The position numbers and the translations under genes were made by a program. This document shows positions 31,724 through 40,864 of a stretch of DNA of 53,429 nt, in pieces. The stretch's first letter is position 1; the number at the start of each line of letters is the position of its first letter. The DNA comes from Pseudomonadota bacterium. GTDB lineage: Bacteria > Pseudomonadota > Gammaproteobacteria > Competibacterales > Competibacteraceae. Under the pieces are notes generated by a model that saw only the letters and a program-made list of their open reading frames with translations, made no database searches and was not told the DNA's origin. The DNA lies in contig JAFEGB010000104.1 of assembly GCA_018240295.1 (NCBI GenBank), positions 1 to 53,429 on the forward strand, given 5' to 3'.

Positions 31724-33058
31724 ATGAAGCTGAAACGCATCTATGCCGCCAACATCCGCGAGGGCATGCGCAGGGTCCGCGAGGAACTCGGGTCCGATGC
31801 CGTGATCCTGTCGAACCGCCGTGTCGAGGACGGCATCGAGATCATCGCCGCCGTCAACTACGACGAGCAGGCCTACGCCGGAATGCAGGGCGCCAGCCCG
31901 GCGCCGGCGGCCGCGGCGGTGCGCGCGCCGGCATCGACCGCGGTTGAAACGGCTGACGCCGACACCGCGACCGCGACGCTCGCGGCCGTGGCGCCGCTGC
32001 GTGCGCCGGTCGAGCCGCTGCTGCGCGAGGCGCGTCCGGCCGCCAGCCGGTCGGCGGGCGTTGCGGCCGCTGCCGCGCCGGCGCGTCAGGAATCCGGCGC
32101 CCGCCACAACGTCACCTGGGCGCAGGACCCGGTGATCACGCAGATGCAGACCGAAATCTCGGCGCTGCGCCAGCTGCTCGAACAGCAGCTGACCTCGATC
32201 GCCTGGGGGCGCGAGGGCTCGCGTCAGCCGCGGCGCTTCGAGCTGCTCGAACGCCTGCTGAAGTTCGGCCTCGACGCCGAGCTCTGCTACGAACTCTGCG
32301 ATGCCGCGCTCAGCGAGCCCGACAACGAGCGGGCCTGGCAGTCCGCGCTCGGCCAGCTGCACCGCGGCATCGTGACGATGGACGACGATCCGCTCGATCG
32401 CGGCGGCGCCATCGCGCTGGTCGGCCCGACCGGGGTCGGCAAGACCACGACGGTCGCCAAGCTCGCCGCGCGCTACGCGCTGCGCCACGGCCCGCGCAAG
32501 GTCGGCCTGATCACCACCGACGGCTACCGCATCGGCGCCTACGATCAGCTGCGCACCTACGGCATGCTGCTCGACCTGCCGGTGCGCGTCGCCGGCGATG
32601 CGCCGGAGCTGCGTCAGGCGCTGTCGGATTTCTCCGACAAGTCGCTGGTGCTGATCGACACCGCCGGCATGGGCCTGCGCGACGTGCGGCTGGCGCAGCA
32701 GATCGGCATGCTGCAGACCGCGCCGGCCATCCACAACTATCTGGTGCTGCCGGCCAACGGTCATCCGGCCGCGCTCGGCGAGAGCGTGCAGGCCTTCGCC
32801 GGCGTGCAGCTGACCGGTGGCATCCTCAGCAAGCTCGACGAGGCCGCGCGCATCGCCGGCGTGCTGTCGCTGCTGTATCGCACCGGCCTGCCGCTCGCGT
32901 GGTTCACGAACGGCCAGCGCGTGCCCGAAGACATCGTCAGTGCCCGCGCCGAGACCCTGATGGCGACGGCACTCGACCAGCAGCTCGATGATTGCGGCAT
33001 CGCCGATGACGCGATGCTGGTCACCTGGGGAAGGAGAATCGTAAATGCCTGCCAGTGA
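31724..33058 (+). CDS. flhF: Flagellar biosynthesis GTPase FlhF
   Basis: FlhF (444 residues) is an SRP-type GTPase that places the first flagellar proteins at the cell pole. The N-terminal B domain (MKLKRIYAANIREGMRRVRE, then ELGSDAVILSNRRV) is followed by an Ala/Pro-rich linker of about 90 residues, an N domain and the GTPase domain with P-loop GPTGVGKTTT (about 234-243), ITTDGYRIGAYDQL, and DTAGMGLRD (about 312). It overlaps flhG by 14 bases. Its presence points to polar flagella. Confidence 0.97.
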   Translation: MKLKRIYAANIREGMRRVREELGSDAVILSNRRVEDGIEIIAAVNYDEQAYAGMQGASPAPAAAAVRAPASTAVETADADTATATLAAVAPLRAPVEPLLREARPAASRSAGVAAAAAPARQESGARHNVTWAQDPVITQMQTEISALRQLLEQQLTSIAWGREGSRQPRRFELLERLLKFGLDAELCYELCDAALSEPDNERAWQSALGQLHRGIVTMDDDPLDRGGAIALVGPTGVGKTTTVAKLAARYALRHGPRKVGLITTDGYRIGAYDQLRTYGMLLDLPVRVAGDAPELRQALSDFSDKSLVLIDTAGMGLRDVRLAQQIGMLQTAPAIHNYLVLPANGHPAALGESVQAFAGVQLTGGILSKLDEAARIAGVLSLLYRTGLPLAWFTNGQRVPEDIVSARAETLMATALDQQLDDCGIADDAMLVTWGRRIVNACQ

Positions 33059-33917
33059 AGCGATGCGTCCGGAGCAGGGCAGCGCGCCACGCCGTGCCGC
33101 GCCCCAGAATCCGGTCCGCGTCATCTGCGTGGCCAGCGGCAAGGGCGGCGTCGGCAAGACCAGCACGACGATCAACCTCGCCGTCGCGCTCGCCACCCTG
33201 CGCCGCCGCGTGCTGATCCTCGATGCCGACCTGGGGCTTGCCAACGTCGACGTGCTGCTCGGCCTGCATCCGGTCTGGAACCTCGCGCACGTGCTGGCCG
33301 GGGAGCGGACGCTGGAGGAGATCCTGCTCGACGGCCCGCACGGCATCCGCATCGTGCCGGCAAGCTCCGGCATCAAGCGCATGGCCGAGCTGTCGCCGGT
33401 CGAGCACGCCGGCATCATCAGCGCCTTCAGCGAGCTCGGCGATGCCTTCGACGTGCTGCTGGTCGATTGCGCGGCCGGCATTTCCGACAGCGTCGTCACC
33501 TTCGCGCGCGCCGCGCAGGAGGTCGTGGTCGTGGTCTGCAACGAGCCGGCCTCGATCACCGACGCCTACGCGCTGATCAAGCTGCTGTCGCGCGATTACG
33601 GCGTCGACCACCTGCACGTGCTCGCCAACCGCGTCGCCGGTCATCGCGAGGGCGTGGATCTCTACACCAAGCTCGTGAAGGTCACCGACCGCTTCCTCGA
33701 CGTGACGCTGTCGCACATCGGCAGCATCCCGGAGGACGCCCAGCTGCGCCGCGCCATCCAGATGCAGCAGGCCGTCGTCGATGCCTTTCCGAGTGCGCGC
33801 GCCAGTGCGAGCTTCCTGCGCCTTGCCGAGAACATCGAGCGCTGGCCGCTGCCGGCCGGCCCGAGCGGCCATCTGCAGTTCTTCCTCGAACGGCTGGTCG
33901 GTGCCGGCGTGCGCTGA
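33045..33917 (+). CDS. flhG: Flagellar number regulator FlhG (FleN), MinD-like ATPase
   Basis: This 290-residue ParA/MinD-family ATPase limits the number of polar flagella and antagonises FlhF and FleQ. The deviant Walker A motif is ASGKGGVGKTS (about 30-40), with Walker A' LILDADLGLANVDVL and a switch segment VLLVDCAAGISDSVV. The C-terminal helix (GHLQFFLERLVGAG) probably mediates membrane binding. A short extension of about 24 residues precedes the ATPase core, as in other FlhG proteins where it activates FlhF. Confidence 0.96.
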   Translation: MPASEAMRPEQGSAPRRAAPQNPVRVICVASGKGGVGKTSTTINLAVALATLRRRVLILDADLGLANVDVLLGLHPVWNLAHVLAGERTLEEILLDGPHGIRIVPASSGIKRMAELSPVEHAGIISAFSELGDAFDVLLVDCAAGISDSVVTFARAAQEVVVVVCNEPASITDAYALIKLLSRDYGVDHLHVLANRVAGHREGVDLYTKLVKVTDRFLDVTLSHIGSIPEDAQLRRAIQMQQAVVDAFPSARASASFLRLAENIERWPLPAGPSGHLQFFLERLVGAGVR

Positions 33918-33955
33918 CGCGCCGCGCCCCGCCGCCCCACGGGAGACCCGACACC

Positions 33956-34678
33956 ATGTTGCGCGCATCCTGTCCCTACGCGCCTGCCCGACCCGGACTC
34001 GACGAGCTGGTCGCCCGGCATGCGCCGCAGGTCAAGCGCATTGCCTGTCATCTGCTCGCACGCCTGCCGGCCTCGGTGCAGATCGACGACCTGATCCAGG
34101 CCGGCATGCTCGGCCTGATCGAGGCCGCGCGCCGCTACGACGCCAGCCAGGGCGCGAGCTTCGCGACCTTCGCCGAACAGCGCATCCGCGGCGCGATGCT
34201 CGACGAGATCCGCCGCGGCGACTGGACGCCGCGCTCGGTGCACCGGCGCTCGCGCGAGGTCGCCGCCGCGATCCGCGCGATCGAGACCGAAACCGGCCGC
34301 GAGGCCCAGGACACCGATGTCGCGCTGCGCCTCGGCCTGAGCCTGCCCGAGTACCACGACACGCTGACCGAGCTGCGCGGGCAGAAGCTCGTGTCGCTCG
34401 ATGACGACGAGCACGGCGAGGACGAGGGCGAGGGCCTGCTTGCGCAGCTCGCCTCCACCGAGGCCGGTCCCGAGGAGGAAACCGCGCGCGAGCAGCTGCT
34501 CGGCGCCGTCTCCGCGCAGATCGACGCGCTGCCCGAGCGCGAGAAGCTCGTGCTGGCGCTCTATTACGACGAGGGCCTGAACCTCAAGGAGATCGGCGCG
34601 GTGCTCGGTGTCAGCGAGTCGCGCGTCTGCCAGATCCACGCGCAGGCCGTCGCGCGGCTGCGCTCCCGCCTGCGCTGA
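33956..34678 (+). CDS. fliA: RNA polymerase sigma factor for flagellar genes, FliA (sigma-28)
   Basis: The 240-residue sigma-28 has region 2 (QIDDLIQAGMLGLIEAARRY, FATFAEQRIRGAMLDEIRRG, DWTPRSVHRRSREV), region 3 and region 4 with the helix-turn-helix LNLKEIGAVLGVSESRVCQI. It directs late genes such as flagellin, motor and chemotaxis genes after FlgM is exported. An acidic insert (DDDEHGEDEGEG) lies between regions 3 and 4. The gene follows flhG by 38 bases; no fliA-type promoter was seen within the window. Confidence 0.96.
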   Translation: MLRASCPYAPARPGLDELVARHAPQVKRIACHLLARLPASVQIDDLIQAGMLGLIEAARRYDASQGASFATFAEQRIRGAMLDEIRRGDWTPRSVHRRSREVAAAIRAIETETGREAQDTDVALRLGLSLPEYHDTLTELRGQKLVSLDDDEHGEDEGEGLLAQLASTEAGPEEETAREQLLGAVSAQIDALPEREKLVLALYYDEGLNLKEIGAVLGVSESRVCQIHAQAVARLRSRLR

Positions 34679-34701
34679 GCGACCGGGGAGCCCCTACGCC
34701 C

Positions 34702-35445
34702 ATGGACATCCTCAGTCTCGCCGGCATCGCGCTCGCGCTGGTCGCGATCATCGGCGGCCATCTGATCGAAGGCGGCAGCCTGGTCTCGCTGTTCAACCCG
34801 GCGGCCTTCGTGATCGTCGTGCTCGGCACCATCGCCGCGAGCCTGCTCGGCACGCCGATGACCGTGTTCCGCGGCGCGCTGCGCCGGCTGCGCTGGGTGT
34901 TCGTGCCGCCGCCCGCCACGCACGAGGAACTGATCGAGAAGATCGTCGGCTGGAGCCAGATCGCCCGCCGTGCCGGCCTGCTCGGTCTGGAGGACATCAT
35001 CGAGCGCGAGACCGAACCGTTCACGCGCAAGGCCCTGCAGATGCTGGTCGACGGCGCCGATGCCGAGACCATCCGCCACGCGATGGAGATGGAGCTCGCC
35101 GCGCGCGAGGACTTCGAACTGCGCGCCGCGCGCCTCTACGAGAGCATGGGCGGCTACTCGCCGACCATCGGCATCCTCGGCGCCGTGCTCGGCCTGATCC
35201 ACGTGATGGAGAACCTCGCCGATCCGTCGAAGCTCGGCAGCGGCATCGCCGCGGCCTTCGTCGCGACCGTCTACGGTGTCGGCTTCGCGAACCTCGTGCT
35301 GCTGCCGATCGCCAACAAGCTCAAGAGCGTGATCAACCGCCAGGCCCAGCTCGCCGAGATGGTCATCGAGGGCGTGCTCGCGATCGCCACCGGCGAGAAC
35401 CCGCGCAACATCGAGATGCGGCTGCGCGGCTTCATCCACGAATGA
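34702..35445 (+). CDS. motC: Flagellar motor stator protein MotC (MotA family)
   Basis: The 247-residue protein belongs to the MotA/PomA family, MotC branch: four membrane spans with a large cytoplasmic loop, IGGHLIEGGSLVSLFNPAAF in the first part, the conserved ESMGGYSPTIGILGAVLGLI in span 3, and GIAAAFVATVYGVGFANLVL in span 4. With MotD it forms a proton-driven stator, the second set in Pseudomonas-like bacteria, important for swarming and for high-load motion. GGGGAG precedes the ATG. In Pseudomonas cheYZAB sit between fliA and motC; here they are absent. Confidence 0.93.
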   Translation: MDILSLAGIALALVAIIGGHLIEGGSLVSLFNPAAFVIVVLGTIAASLLGTPMTVFRGALRRLRWVFVPPPATHEELIEKIVGWSQIARRAGLLGLEDIIERETEPFTRKALQMLVDGADAETIRHAMEMELAAREDFELRAARLYESMGGYSPTIGILGAVLGLIHVMENLADPSKLGSGIAAAFVATVYGVGFANLVLLPIANKLKSVINRQAQLAEMVIEGVLAIATGENPRNIEMRLRGFIHE

Positions 35446-35526
35446 AGCGGCGCTGATCCCCGGCGGCTGCATCCGCCCTCCGCCTTCCGTCATTCCGCCC
35501 GCACCGCCTGTCCGGAACCCGCAGCC

Positions 35527-36492
35527 ATGCGCCATCACCGCCGTGCCGACGACCACGAGAACCACGATCGCTGGCTGGTTTCCTACGCCGACTTCATCAC
35601 GCTGCTGTTCGCGTTCTTCGTGGTCATGTACGCGATCAGCTCGGTCAACGCCGGCAAGTACCGCGTGCTGTCCGAGAACCTCTATTCGGCCTTCCGCTCG
35701 CCGATCAGCGGCGGCGCGCTGCCGATCGGCTCCGAGCCGCAGGCGCTCTCCGACCCCCAGGACGGACGCAAGCCCAACCTGATCGCCCCGGACCTGCGCC
35801 CGCTGCCGACGCCGCCGATGCGCCCGGACCAGCGGCCGGTGCTCGATCGCAGCACCGGCCCCGACCGCCAGACGCCGCCGCTGGCGCGACCGGTGCCGGA
35901 GAACGCCCCGCACGCCGAGCAGCCGCAGCCCGGCGCGCCGCCGGCCGATGCCAGCCAGCAGCAGCTCGATGCGGTCGCCGGCGCCCTGCGCAACGCCATG
36001 ACCGACATGCTGCAGTCCCAGCAGATGGAGGTGCGCCGCGAGAAGCACTGGGTGGAGCTGGAGATCAAGGACAACCTGCTGTTCCCGAGCGGCAGCGCGC
36101 AGATCAACACCCAGGCCCAGGACCCGCTCGCGCGCATCGCCGGCGTGCTGAAGAACCTGCCGAACCGCGTGCAGGTCGAGGGCTATACCGACAACGTGCC
36201 GATCCGCAACGCCGTCTATCCGTCGAACTGGGAACTGTCGGCGGCGCGCGCGGCCAGTGTCGTCGAAGTGCTCGCGCATGCCGGCGTCGATGCGCAGCGC
36301 ATGGCCGCGATCGGCTACGGCGAGCACCGCCCGGTCGCCGACAATGCCAGCGCCGATGGCCGGCTGCGCAACCGGCGCGTGGTCATGGTCGTGCTGAACC
36401 AGCCCGATCCGCGCGCCGATGTCGCCGTCGACCCGGATGCTGCCGGCACCAACGGCCCGCGTGCCACCGATACCGCCGGGACTGCGCCATGA
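35527..36492 (+). CDS. motD: Flagellar motor stator protein MotD (MotB family)
   Basis: The 321-residue protein has the single MotB-type membrane span WLVSYADFITLLFAFFVVMY with the essential aspartate (ADF), a long Pro-rich plug/linker region (about 75-150) and a C-terminal OmpA-like peptidoglycan-binding domain (VEGYTDNVPIRNAVYPSNWE, AARAASVVEVLAHAGVDAQR, GYGEHRPVADNASADGRLRN). It anchors the stator to the cell wall. It is co-transcribed with motC and overlaps the DUF2802 gene by four bases. Confidence 0.94.
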   Translation: MRHHRRADDHENHDRWLVSYADFITLLFAFFVVMYAISSVNAGKYRVLSENLYSAFRSPISGGALPIGSEPQALSDPQDGRKPNLIAPDLRPLPTPPMRPDQRPVLDRSTGPDRQTPPLARPVPENAPHAEQPQPGAPPADASQQQLDAVAGALRNAMTDMLQSQQMEVRREKHWVELEIKDNLLFPSGSAQINTQAQDPLARIAGVLKNLPNRVQVEGYTDNVPIRNAVYPSNWELSAARAASVVEVLAHAGVDAQRMAAIGYGEHRPVADNASADGRLRNRRVVMVVLNQPDPRADVAVDPDAAGTNGPRATDTAGTAP

Positions 36493-37013
36493 ACTCCGAA
36501 GCCTTGCTGTGGGGCGTCGCGATCACCGCGATCGTGGTCGCCAACATCGTGCTGGTGGCGCTGGCCGTCATCGTCCACCGCCGCTGGCAGACGGCGTTCA
36601 CGCAGGCGAAGGACAGCGCCAGCGAGGGCGCGGCGCTGCTCGCCGAGCTGCGCGCGCTGGCCGCGACCCAGACGGCGCTGCAGGCCGAGCTGCAGAAATC
36701 CCACACCGAAACGCTCGCGGCCACCGAGGCGCTGCGCCTGGACGTGCGCGCGCTGTCCGCGGCGCTCGGCGTGTTCGGCCAGCGGCTCGGGCGCATCGAG
36801 GAAGACCTCGAACGCCGCGCCGAGGCCGCGCAGCCGGTCGGCGTGCGCACCGAACTCGAACGCAAGTCGATCGAGTTCGCCACGCGCCTGGCCTCGCGCG
36901 GGGCCTCGGCCGATGAACTCGTCGAGCTGTGCGGGCTGTCGCGCGGCGAGGCCGAGCTGCTGATGCGCGTGCATGCGAAGCCGGGCGCCAAGCAGGAAGG
37001 CGCGGGGCGCTGA
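36489..37013 (+). CDS. DUF2802 domain-containing protein of the flagellar/chemotaxis cluster
   Basis: The 174-residue protein has an N-terminal membrane span (LLWGVAITAIVVANIVLVAL), a predicted coiled coil (about 35-110) and a C-terminal DUF2802 helix-turn-helix-like segment (KSIEFATRLASRGASADELV, ELCGLSRGEAELLMRVHAK). In Pseudomonas-type genomes DUF2802 genes follow motCD and cheW; the function is unknown. It is coupled to motD by ATGA overlap, so it may assist stator or chemoreceptor placement. Confidence 0.87.
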   Translation: MNSEALLWGVAITAIVVANIVLVALAVIVHRRWQTAFTQAKDSASEGAALLAELRALAATQTALQAELQKSHTETLAATEALRLDVRALSAALGVFGQRLGRIEEDLERRAEAAQPVGVRTELERKSIEFATRLASRGASADELVELCGLSRGEAELLMRVHAKPGAKQEGAGR

Positions 37014-37182
37014 AGCCGCCGGTTTCCCGCCCCGGTGCCTGAGGGGGGCCTGAGGGCGGATCGCGGTCGCACCCGGCTCCGGCCCGATGCCGGTTGACAC
37101 GCCCGCAGATCGCGGCCTGGAATCGCCTGCCGCCGTGCACAGCTGCGGCGGCAGCGCCAGGAATCCGGGGAGAACCGCCATC

Positions 37183-37866
37183 ATGGCCCGTGCTGGAACC
37201 CTCCTTTTCGAACCCGTCCGCGAAGCGGTCACGGCCTGCGTGACCAAGTTCGGCGGGCAGCCCTGCTGGCTGAAAGCCCCGCAATGGCCGCTGAGCCGCG
37301 CGACCGGCCAGCCGATGCGTTTCATCGCGCAGGTGGCGCTGGAGGCCCCGCTCTTTGCCGGGACCGGCGGCCGCATGGCGTATCTGTTCATGACCGATGA
37401 TCCGGAGCAGTACGTCGATGGCACCTGGGAGCCGGAGGGCGGGGAGAACGCCGTCGTCGTGCAGCCCGGGCACTTCACGGGACCGGCCGTGGCGCTGGCG
37501 CAGGGACCGTCGCTGTACCGGATGGCCGAAGTCGCCGGGGAGGTACAGCTGCAGCCGCAGGCCGTCGAATTCCGGGTGCAGCTTCGGTTCGTGGAGGAGC
37601 CCGGGCATCAGCCGGAATCGGTGCGCGGCGAATGGACGCAGGAGCAGCAGGAGTCCCGGGCGCGGGCGCTGGAAGGCAGCAAGGTCGGCGGAACCCCCGG
37701 ATTCCTGCAGGGCGACGAGTTTCCGCAGCCCGGCGACTGGAAGCTGCTGCTGCAGCTCGATTCCACCACCGTGCCTTTTCACGTGAACTTCGGCGATGCC
37801 GGCATCGGCTATGCGTTCATCGACCAGGCCGAGCAGGAGGGCCGGTTTCTGTGGCAGTGCTGCTGA
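37183..37866 (+). CDS. DUF1963 (YwqG-like) protein
   Basis: The 227-residue soluble protein carries the DUF1963 pattern: TKFGGQPCWLKAPQWPLSRA, TGQPMRFIAQVAL, MAYLFMTDD, and VEEPGHQPESVRGEW, with a C-terminal LLLQLDSTTVPFHVNFGDAG strand and a final Cys-Cys. The family has a beta-sandwich fold and no known function. GGGGAG precedes ATG 37183. It follows the flagellar cluster after a 169-base gap, probably as an independent unit. Confidence 0.87.
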   Translation: MARAGTLLFEPVREAVTACVTKFGGQPCWLKAPQWPLSRATGQPMRFIAQVALEAPLFAGTGGRMAYLFMTDDPEQYVDGTWEPEGGENAVVVQPGHFTGPAVALAQGPSLYRMAEVAGEVQLQPQAVEFRVQLRFVEEPGHQPESVRGEWTQEQQESRARALEGSKVGGTPGFLQGDEFPQPGDWKLLLQLDSTTVPFHVNFGDAGIGYAFIDQAEQEGRFLWQCC

Positions 37867-37939
37867 CGGGAACCGGCAGGATCCCGGGCTTTCCGGCTAT
37901 GTTCGCCCGTCGCCCCGGCCCTGCATCGGAGTCCGCGCC

Positions 37940-38593
37940 ATGTACCAGCCCGCCAGCTTCACCGAAACCCGCCTCGACGTGCTGCATGCCGTGATGCGCG
38001 CCGCGCCGCTCGCGAGCCTCGTCATCCACGGCCCCGACGGCCTCGATGCCGACCCGCTGCCGCTGCTCCTCGATGCCGCCGCCGGACCGTGCGGCACGCT
38101 CGCCGGCCACTGCGCGCGCGCCAATCCGCTGTGGACGCGGGCCGGCACCGGCGGCATCGACGCGCTCGCGATCTTCCACGGCCCCGAGCACTACGTGTCG
38201 CCGGCCTGGTATCCGGCCAAGCAGGAACACGGCCGCGTCGTGCCGACCTGGAATTACGTGATCGTGCAGGCCCGCGGCCGGTTGCGCGCGATCGATGACC
38301 GTGACTGGCTGCGCCGGCAGGTCACGGCGCTGACGCAGCAGCAGGAAGCCGGTGCCACCGCGCCGTGGGCGGTCGGCGATGCGCCGGCCGATTACCTCGA
38401 CAAGATGCTCGGCGCCATCGTCGGGCTGGAGCTGCGCATCGAGCGGCTGAGCGGCAAATGCAAGCTCAGCCAGAACCAGCCGGCGGCGAATCGCGACGGC
38501 GTGATCGCCGGCCTGCAGGCACTCGGCACTTCCCGGGCTGCGGTGATGGCGGCCGAGGTGGCGGAGCGCATGACGCCGCCGCGCGCGGACTGA
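37940..38593 (+). CDS. FMN-binding protein of the PaiB family
   Basis: The 217-residue protein matches PaiB, a split-barrel FMN-binding protein first described as a repressor in Bacillus: MYQPASFTETRLDVLHAVMR, GTLAGHCARANPLW, GPEHYVSPAWYPAKQEHGRV, VPTWNYVIVQARGRLR and RLSGKCKLSQNQPAANRDGV are all hallmarks. In proteobacteria it is more likely an FMN-dependent protein than a DNA-binding repressor. It stands 73 bases after the DUF1963 gene and converges on rlmD. Confidence 0.92.
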   Translation: MYQPASFTETRLDVLHAVMRAAPLASLVIHGPDGLDADPLPLLLDAAAGPCGTLAGHCARANPLWTRAGTGGIDALAIFHGPEHYVSPAWYPAKQEHGRVVPTWNYVIVQARGRLRAIDDRDWLRRQVTALTQQQEAGATAPWAVGDAPADYLDKMLGAIVGLELRIERLSGKCKLSQNQPAANRDGVIAGLQALGTSRAAVMAAEVAERMTPPRAD

Positions 38594-38632
38594 ACGACCG
38601 CGGGCCGCAGGCGCCTGCGCCGTGCCGGCTTT

Positions 38633-39979
38633 TCAGTCGCGCACGAACAGCGCGATCGATTCGACGTGCGTCGTGTGCGGGAACATGTCCATGACGCCGG
38701 CGGCTTCGAGCCGGTAGCCGTGCGTGTGCACGAGTTCGGCGGCGTCGCGCGCGAGCGTTGCCGGGTGGCAGGAGACGTAGACGATGCGCGAGGCGCCCAT
38801 CGCGGCGACGTGCGGCATCATCTCCAGCGCACCGGAGCGCGGCGGGTCGAGCAGGATGCGGTCGTAGCGCGCCTGGCGCCAGGTCTGCGCCGTGATGTCG
38901 GTCGTCAGGTCGGCGACATGGAAGCCGGCGTTGCCGATGCCGTTGGCCGCGGCGTTGCGCCCGGCCCATTCGACCAGCGCCGGTTCGCCCTCGACGCCGC
39001 TGACCCGTCCTTCGGCGCCGGTGACGCGCGCCAGCGCCAGCGTGAAGTTGCCGAGGCCGCAGAACAGGTCGAGCACGTGCTGGCCCGGCTGCACGTCGAG
39101 CAGTTCGATCGCACGCGCGATCATCTGCCGGTTGATGTCGGCGTTGACCTGCGTGAAGTGCTGCGTGCGAAACGCGAGTTCCACGTCGTACGCCGGCAGC
39201 CGGTAGTGCAGGTCGGCGATCTCGTCCGGCCACAGCGCATGGGTCGAGCCGGCATTGCCGGGCTGCAGCAGGATGCGGATGCCATGCTCGCGGCCGAAGG
39301 CGGCGAGCTTTTCGCAGTCCTCGGCGCTCGGCGGGTCCATGACCCGGAAGTTCAGCGCCACGCCGTCCTCGCCGACCGCGACCTCGATCTGCGGCAGGCG
39401 CGATTTGATGCTGAGGCTGCCGATCAGCGCCGACAGCGCCTCGATGCGCGTGCCGACGCTCGGGTGCAGCACCTCGCAGCCGAGCAGGTCGGCGAGATAG
39501 GGCGCGTGCTTCTCGCGAAAGCCGACCAGCACCTTGTCCTTCTTCGGCACGAAGCGTACGCCGAGCCGCGCCTTCTGACGGTAGCCCCAGTGCGGGCCGG
39601 TCAGCGGCGCCAGCCAGTGCGCGGGCGTCACGCGGCCGATGCGTTCGAGGTTCTCGACGAGCTGGTCGTGCTTGAACGCGATCTGCCGCTCGGCCGCCAG
39701 ATGCTGCAGGCTGCAGCCGCCGCAGACGCCGAAGTGCCGGCAGCGCGGCGCCACGCGCTCGGGGCTCGCTTCGAGCACGCCGGTGGTCAGCGCCTCGTCG
39801 TAGCCGCCGCGGGTGGCCAGATAGCGGTATTCGACGGTCTCGCCGGGCAGCGCGCCTTCGATGAACACGACCTTGCCGTCGACGCGGGCGATGCCGCGGC
39901 CGTCATGGGCGAGGCTGTCGATGCGGGCGGTGAACACGCCTTCCGGCGCGCGGGGTTTGCGGTGGTGACGACGGGCCAT
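38633..39979 (-). CDS. rlmD: 23S rRNA (uracil-1939-C5)-methyltransferase RlmD
   Basis: RlmD methylates U1939 of 23S rRNA. The 448-residue protein has an N-terminal TRAM domain (FTARIDSLAHDGRGIARVDG), a [4Fe-4S] site (CRHFGVCGGCSLQHL) and a C-terminal SAM-dependent methyltransferase domain with QHVLDLFCGLGNFTLALARV, DRILLDPPRSGALE and the catalytic cysteine in VYVSCHPATLARDA. It is converged upon by the PaiB-like gene and lies downstream of the exonuclease gene on the same strand. Confidence 0.96.
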   Translation of the reverse strand: MARRHHRKPRAPEGVFTARIDSLAHDGRGIARVDGKVVFIEGALPGETVEYRYLATRGGYDEALTTGVLEASPERVAPRCRHFGVCGGCSLQHLAAERQIAFKHDQLVENLERIGRVTPAHWLAPLTGPHWGYRQKARLGVRFVPKKDKVLVGFREKHAPYLADLLGCEVLHPSVGTRIEALSALIGSLSIKSRLPQIEVAVGEDGVALNFRVMDPPSAEDCEKLAAFGREHGIRILLQPGNAGSTHALWPDEIADLHYRLPAYDVELAFRTQHFTQVNADINRQMIARAIELLDVQPGQHVLDLFCGLGNFTLALARVTGAEGRVSGVEGEPALVEWAGRNAAANGIGNAGFHVADLTTDITAQTWRQARYDRILLDPPRSGALEMMPHVAAMGASRIVYVSCHPATLARDAAELVHTHGYRLEAAGVMDMFPHTTHVESIALFVRD

Positions 39980-40042
39980 CGGAGCGGAAACCGGATCAGG
40001 GAGGGGGGATACGAAGGCGGCGGGCAGGGGCGGCGACAGCCG

Positions 40043-40828
40043 TCAGTCCCCGGGGCAGTTCGTCCAGCCGGCGCGGAACTCGTCGAAATGCGGCTGCGGG
40101 TTCTGGACGAGCCAGTCGCGCAGCAGCCGGCATTCGCCGGCGTAGCCCTCGGGGCCGAGGTTGCCGCGCATCAGCTCGAAGCGCAGCCAGACCAGATAGG
40201 TGTTCAGCACGTCGGTCTCGCAGTAGGCGCGGATCGCATCGAGCCGGCCGGCGCGGTAGGCGTCCCAGACCTTGCTGCCGTCCATGCCGAGCTTGCCGGG
40301 CAGGCCGAGCAGCGTCGCGATCTCGTCGAGCGGCGCGCAGGCGCGCGGCTGGTAGCCGGCGAGCACGTCCATCAGGTCGGTGTGCCGCCAGTGGAAGCGC
40401 GCGAGGTAGTGGTTGTAGCGGAGGCCCGGTTCGGAATCGCCGGTCTCCCAGTAGCGCGGCGCCTGCACGCCGTGCAGCAACGCGCGGTAGTGCAGCACCG
40501 GCAGGTCGAAACCGCTGCCGTTCCAGCTCACCAGCGTCGGCGTGTACTTGCCGATGCCGTCGAAGAAGCGCTGGATCAGCTCGGCCTCGCCGGATTGCGG
40601 CGTGCCGAGCGACCAGACGCGCAGCTGGCTGCCCGAGCGCAGCACGGCCGAGATCGCGACGACGCGCTGCAGGTGGTGGCGGATGAAGTCCGAACCGGTT
40701 TCCTGGCGGCGCAGATGGAACATCGCATCGGCGACCTGCGCGTCATCGAGGCCGGCGAGTCCGGCATCAAGCCGGCGGGCGCCGTCGGTGTCGGGAATGG
40801 TCTCGATGTCGAAGACGAGGACGTTCAC
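40043..40828 (-). CDS. DEDD-family 3'-5' exonuclease (PolB-exonuclease-like)
   Basis: The 261-residue protein is a DEDD nuclease of the type often annotated as predicted PolB exonuclease-like 3'-5' exonuclease: VLVFDIETIPD supplies Asp7 and Glu9, LVSWNGSGFDLPVLHYRALL supplies the second motif and RAYCETDVLNTYLVWLRFEL the third. It probably degrades single-stranded DNA or RNA; its cellular task is unknown. It lies 31 bases after cysM on the same strand, with 9-bp repeats between them. Confidence 0.88.
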   Translation of the reverse strand: MNVLVFDIETIPDTDGARRLDAGLAGLDDAQVADAMFHLRRQETGSDFIRHHLQRVVAISAVLRSGSQLRVWSLGTPQSGEAELIQRFFDGIGKYTPTLVSWNGSGFDLPVLHYRALLHGVQAPRYWETGDSEPGLRYNHYLARFHWRHTDLMDVLAGYQPRACAPLDEIATLLGLPGKLGMDGSKVWDAYRAGRLDAIRAYCETDVLNTYLVWLRFELMRGNLGPEGYAGECRLLRDWLVQNPQPHFDEFRAGWTNCPGD

Positions 40829-40837
40829 GGGCGCTTC

Positions 40838-40864
40838 ACTGTAAGTACTGTAAGTCCGGTCAGT
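40838..40864. repeat. 9-bp tandem repeat at the cysM 3' end
   Basis: CACTGTAAG, TACTGTAAG and TCCGGTCAG follow in a 9-base period (40838-40864) and run into the cysM stop codon. Read on the minus strand, the junction contains CAGTACTTA, sharing CAGTAC with the repeat at 11834-11860. Confidence 0.5.
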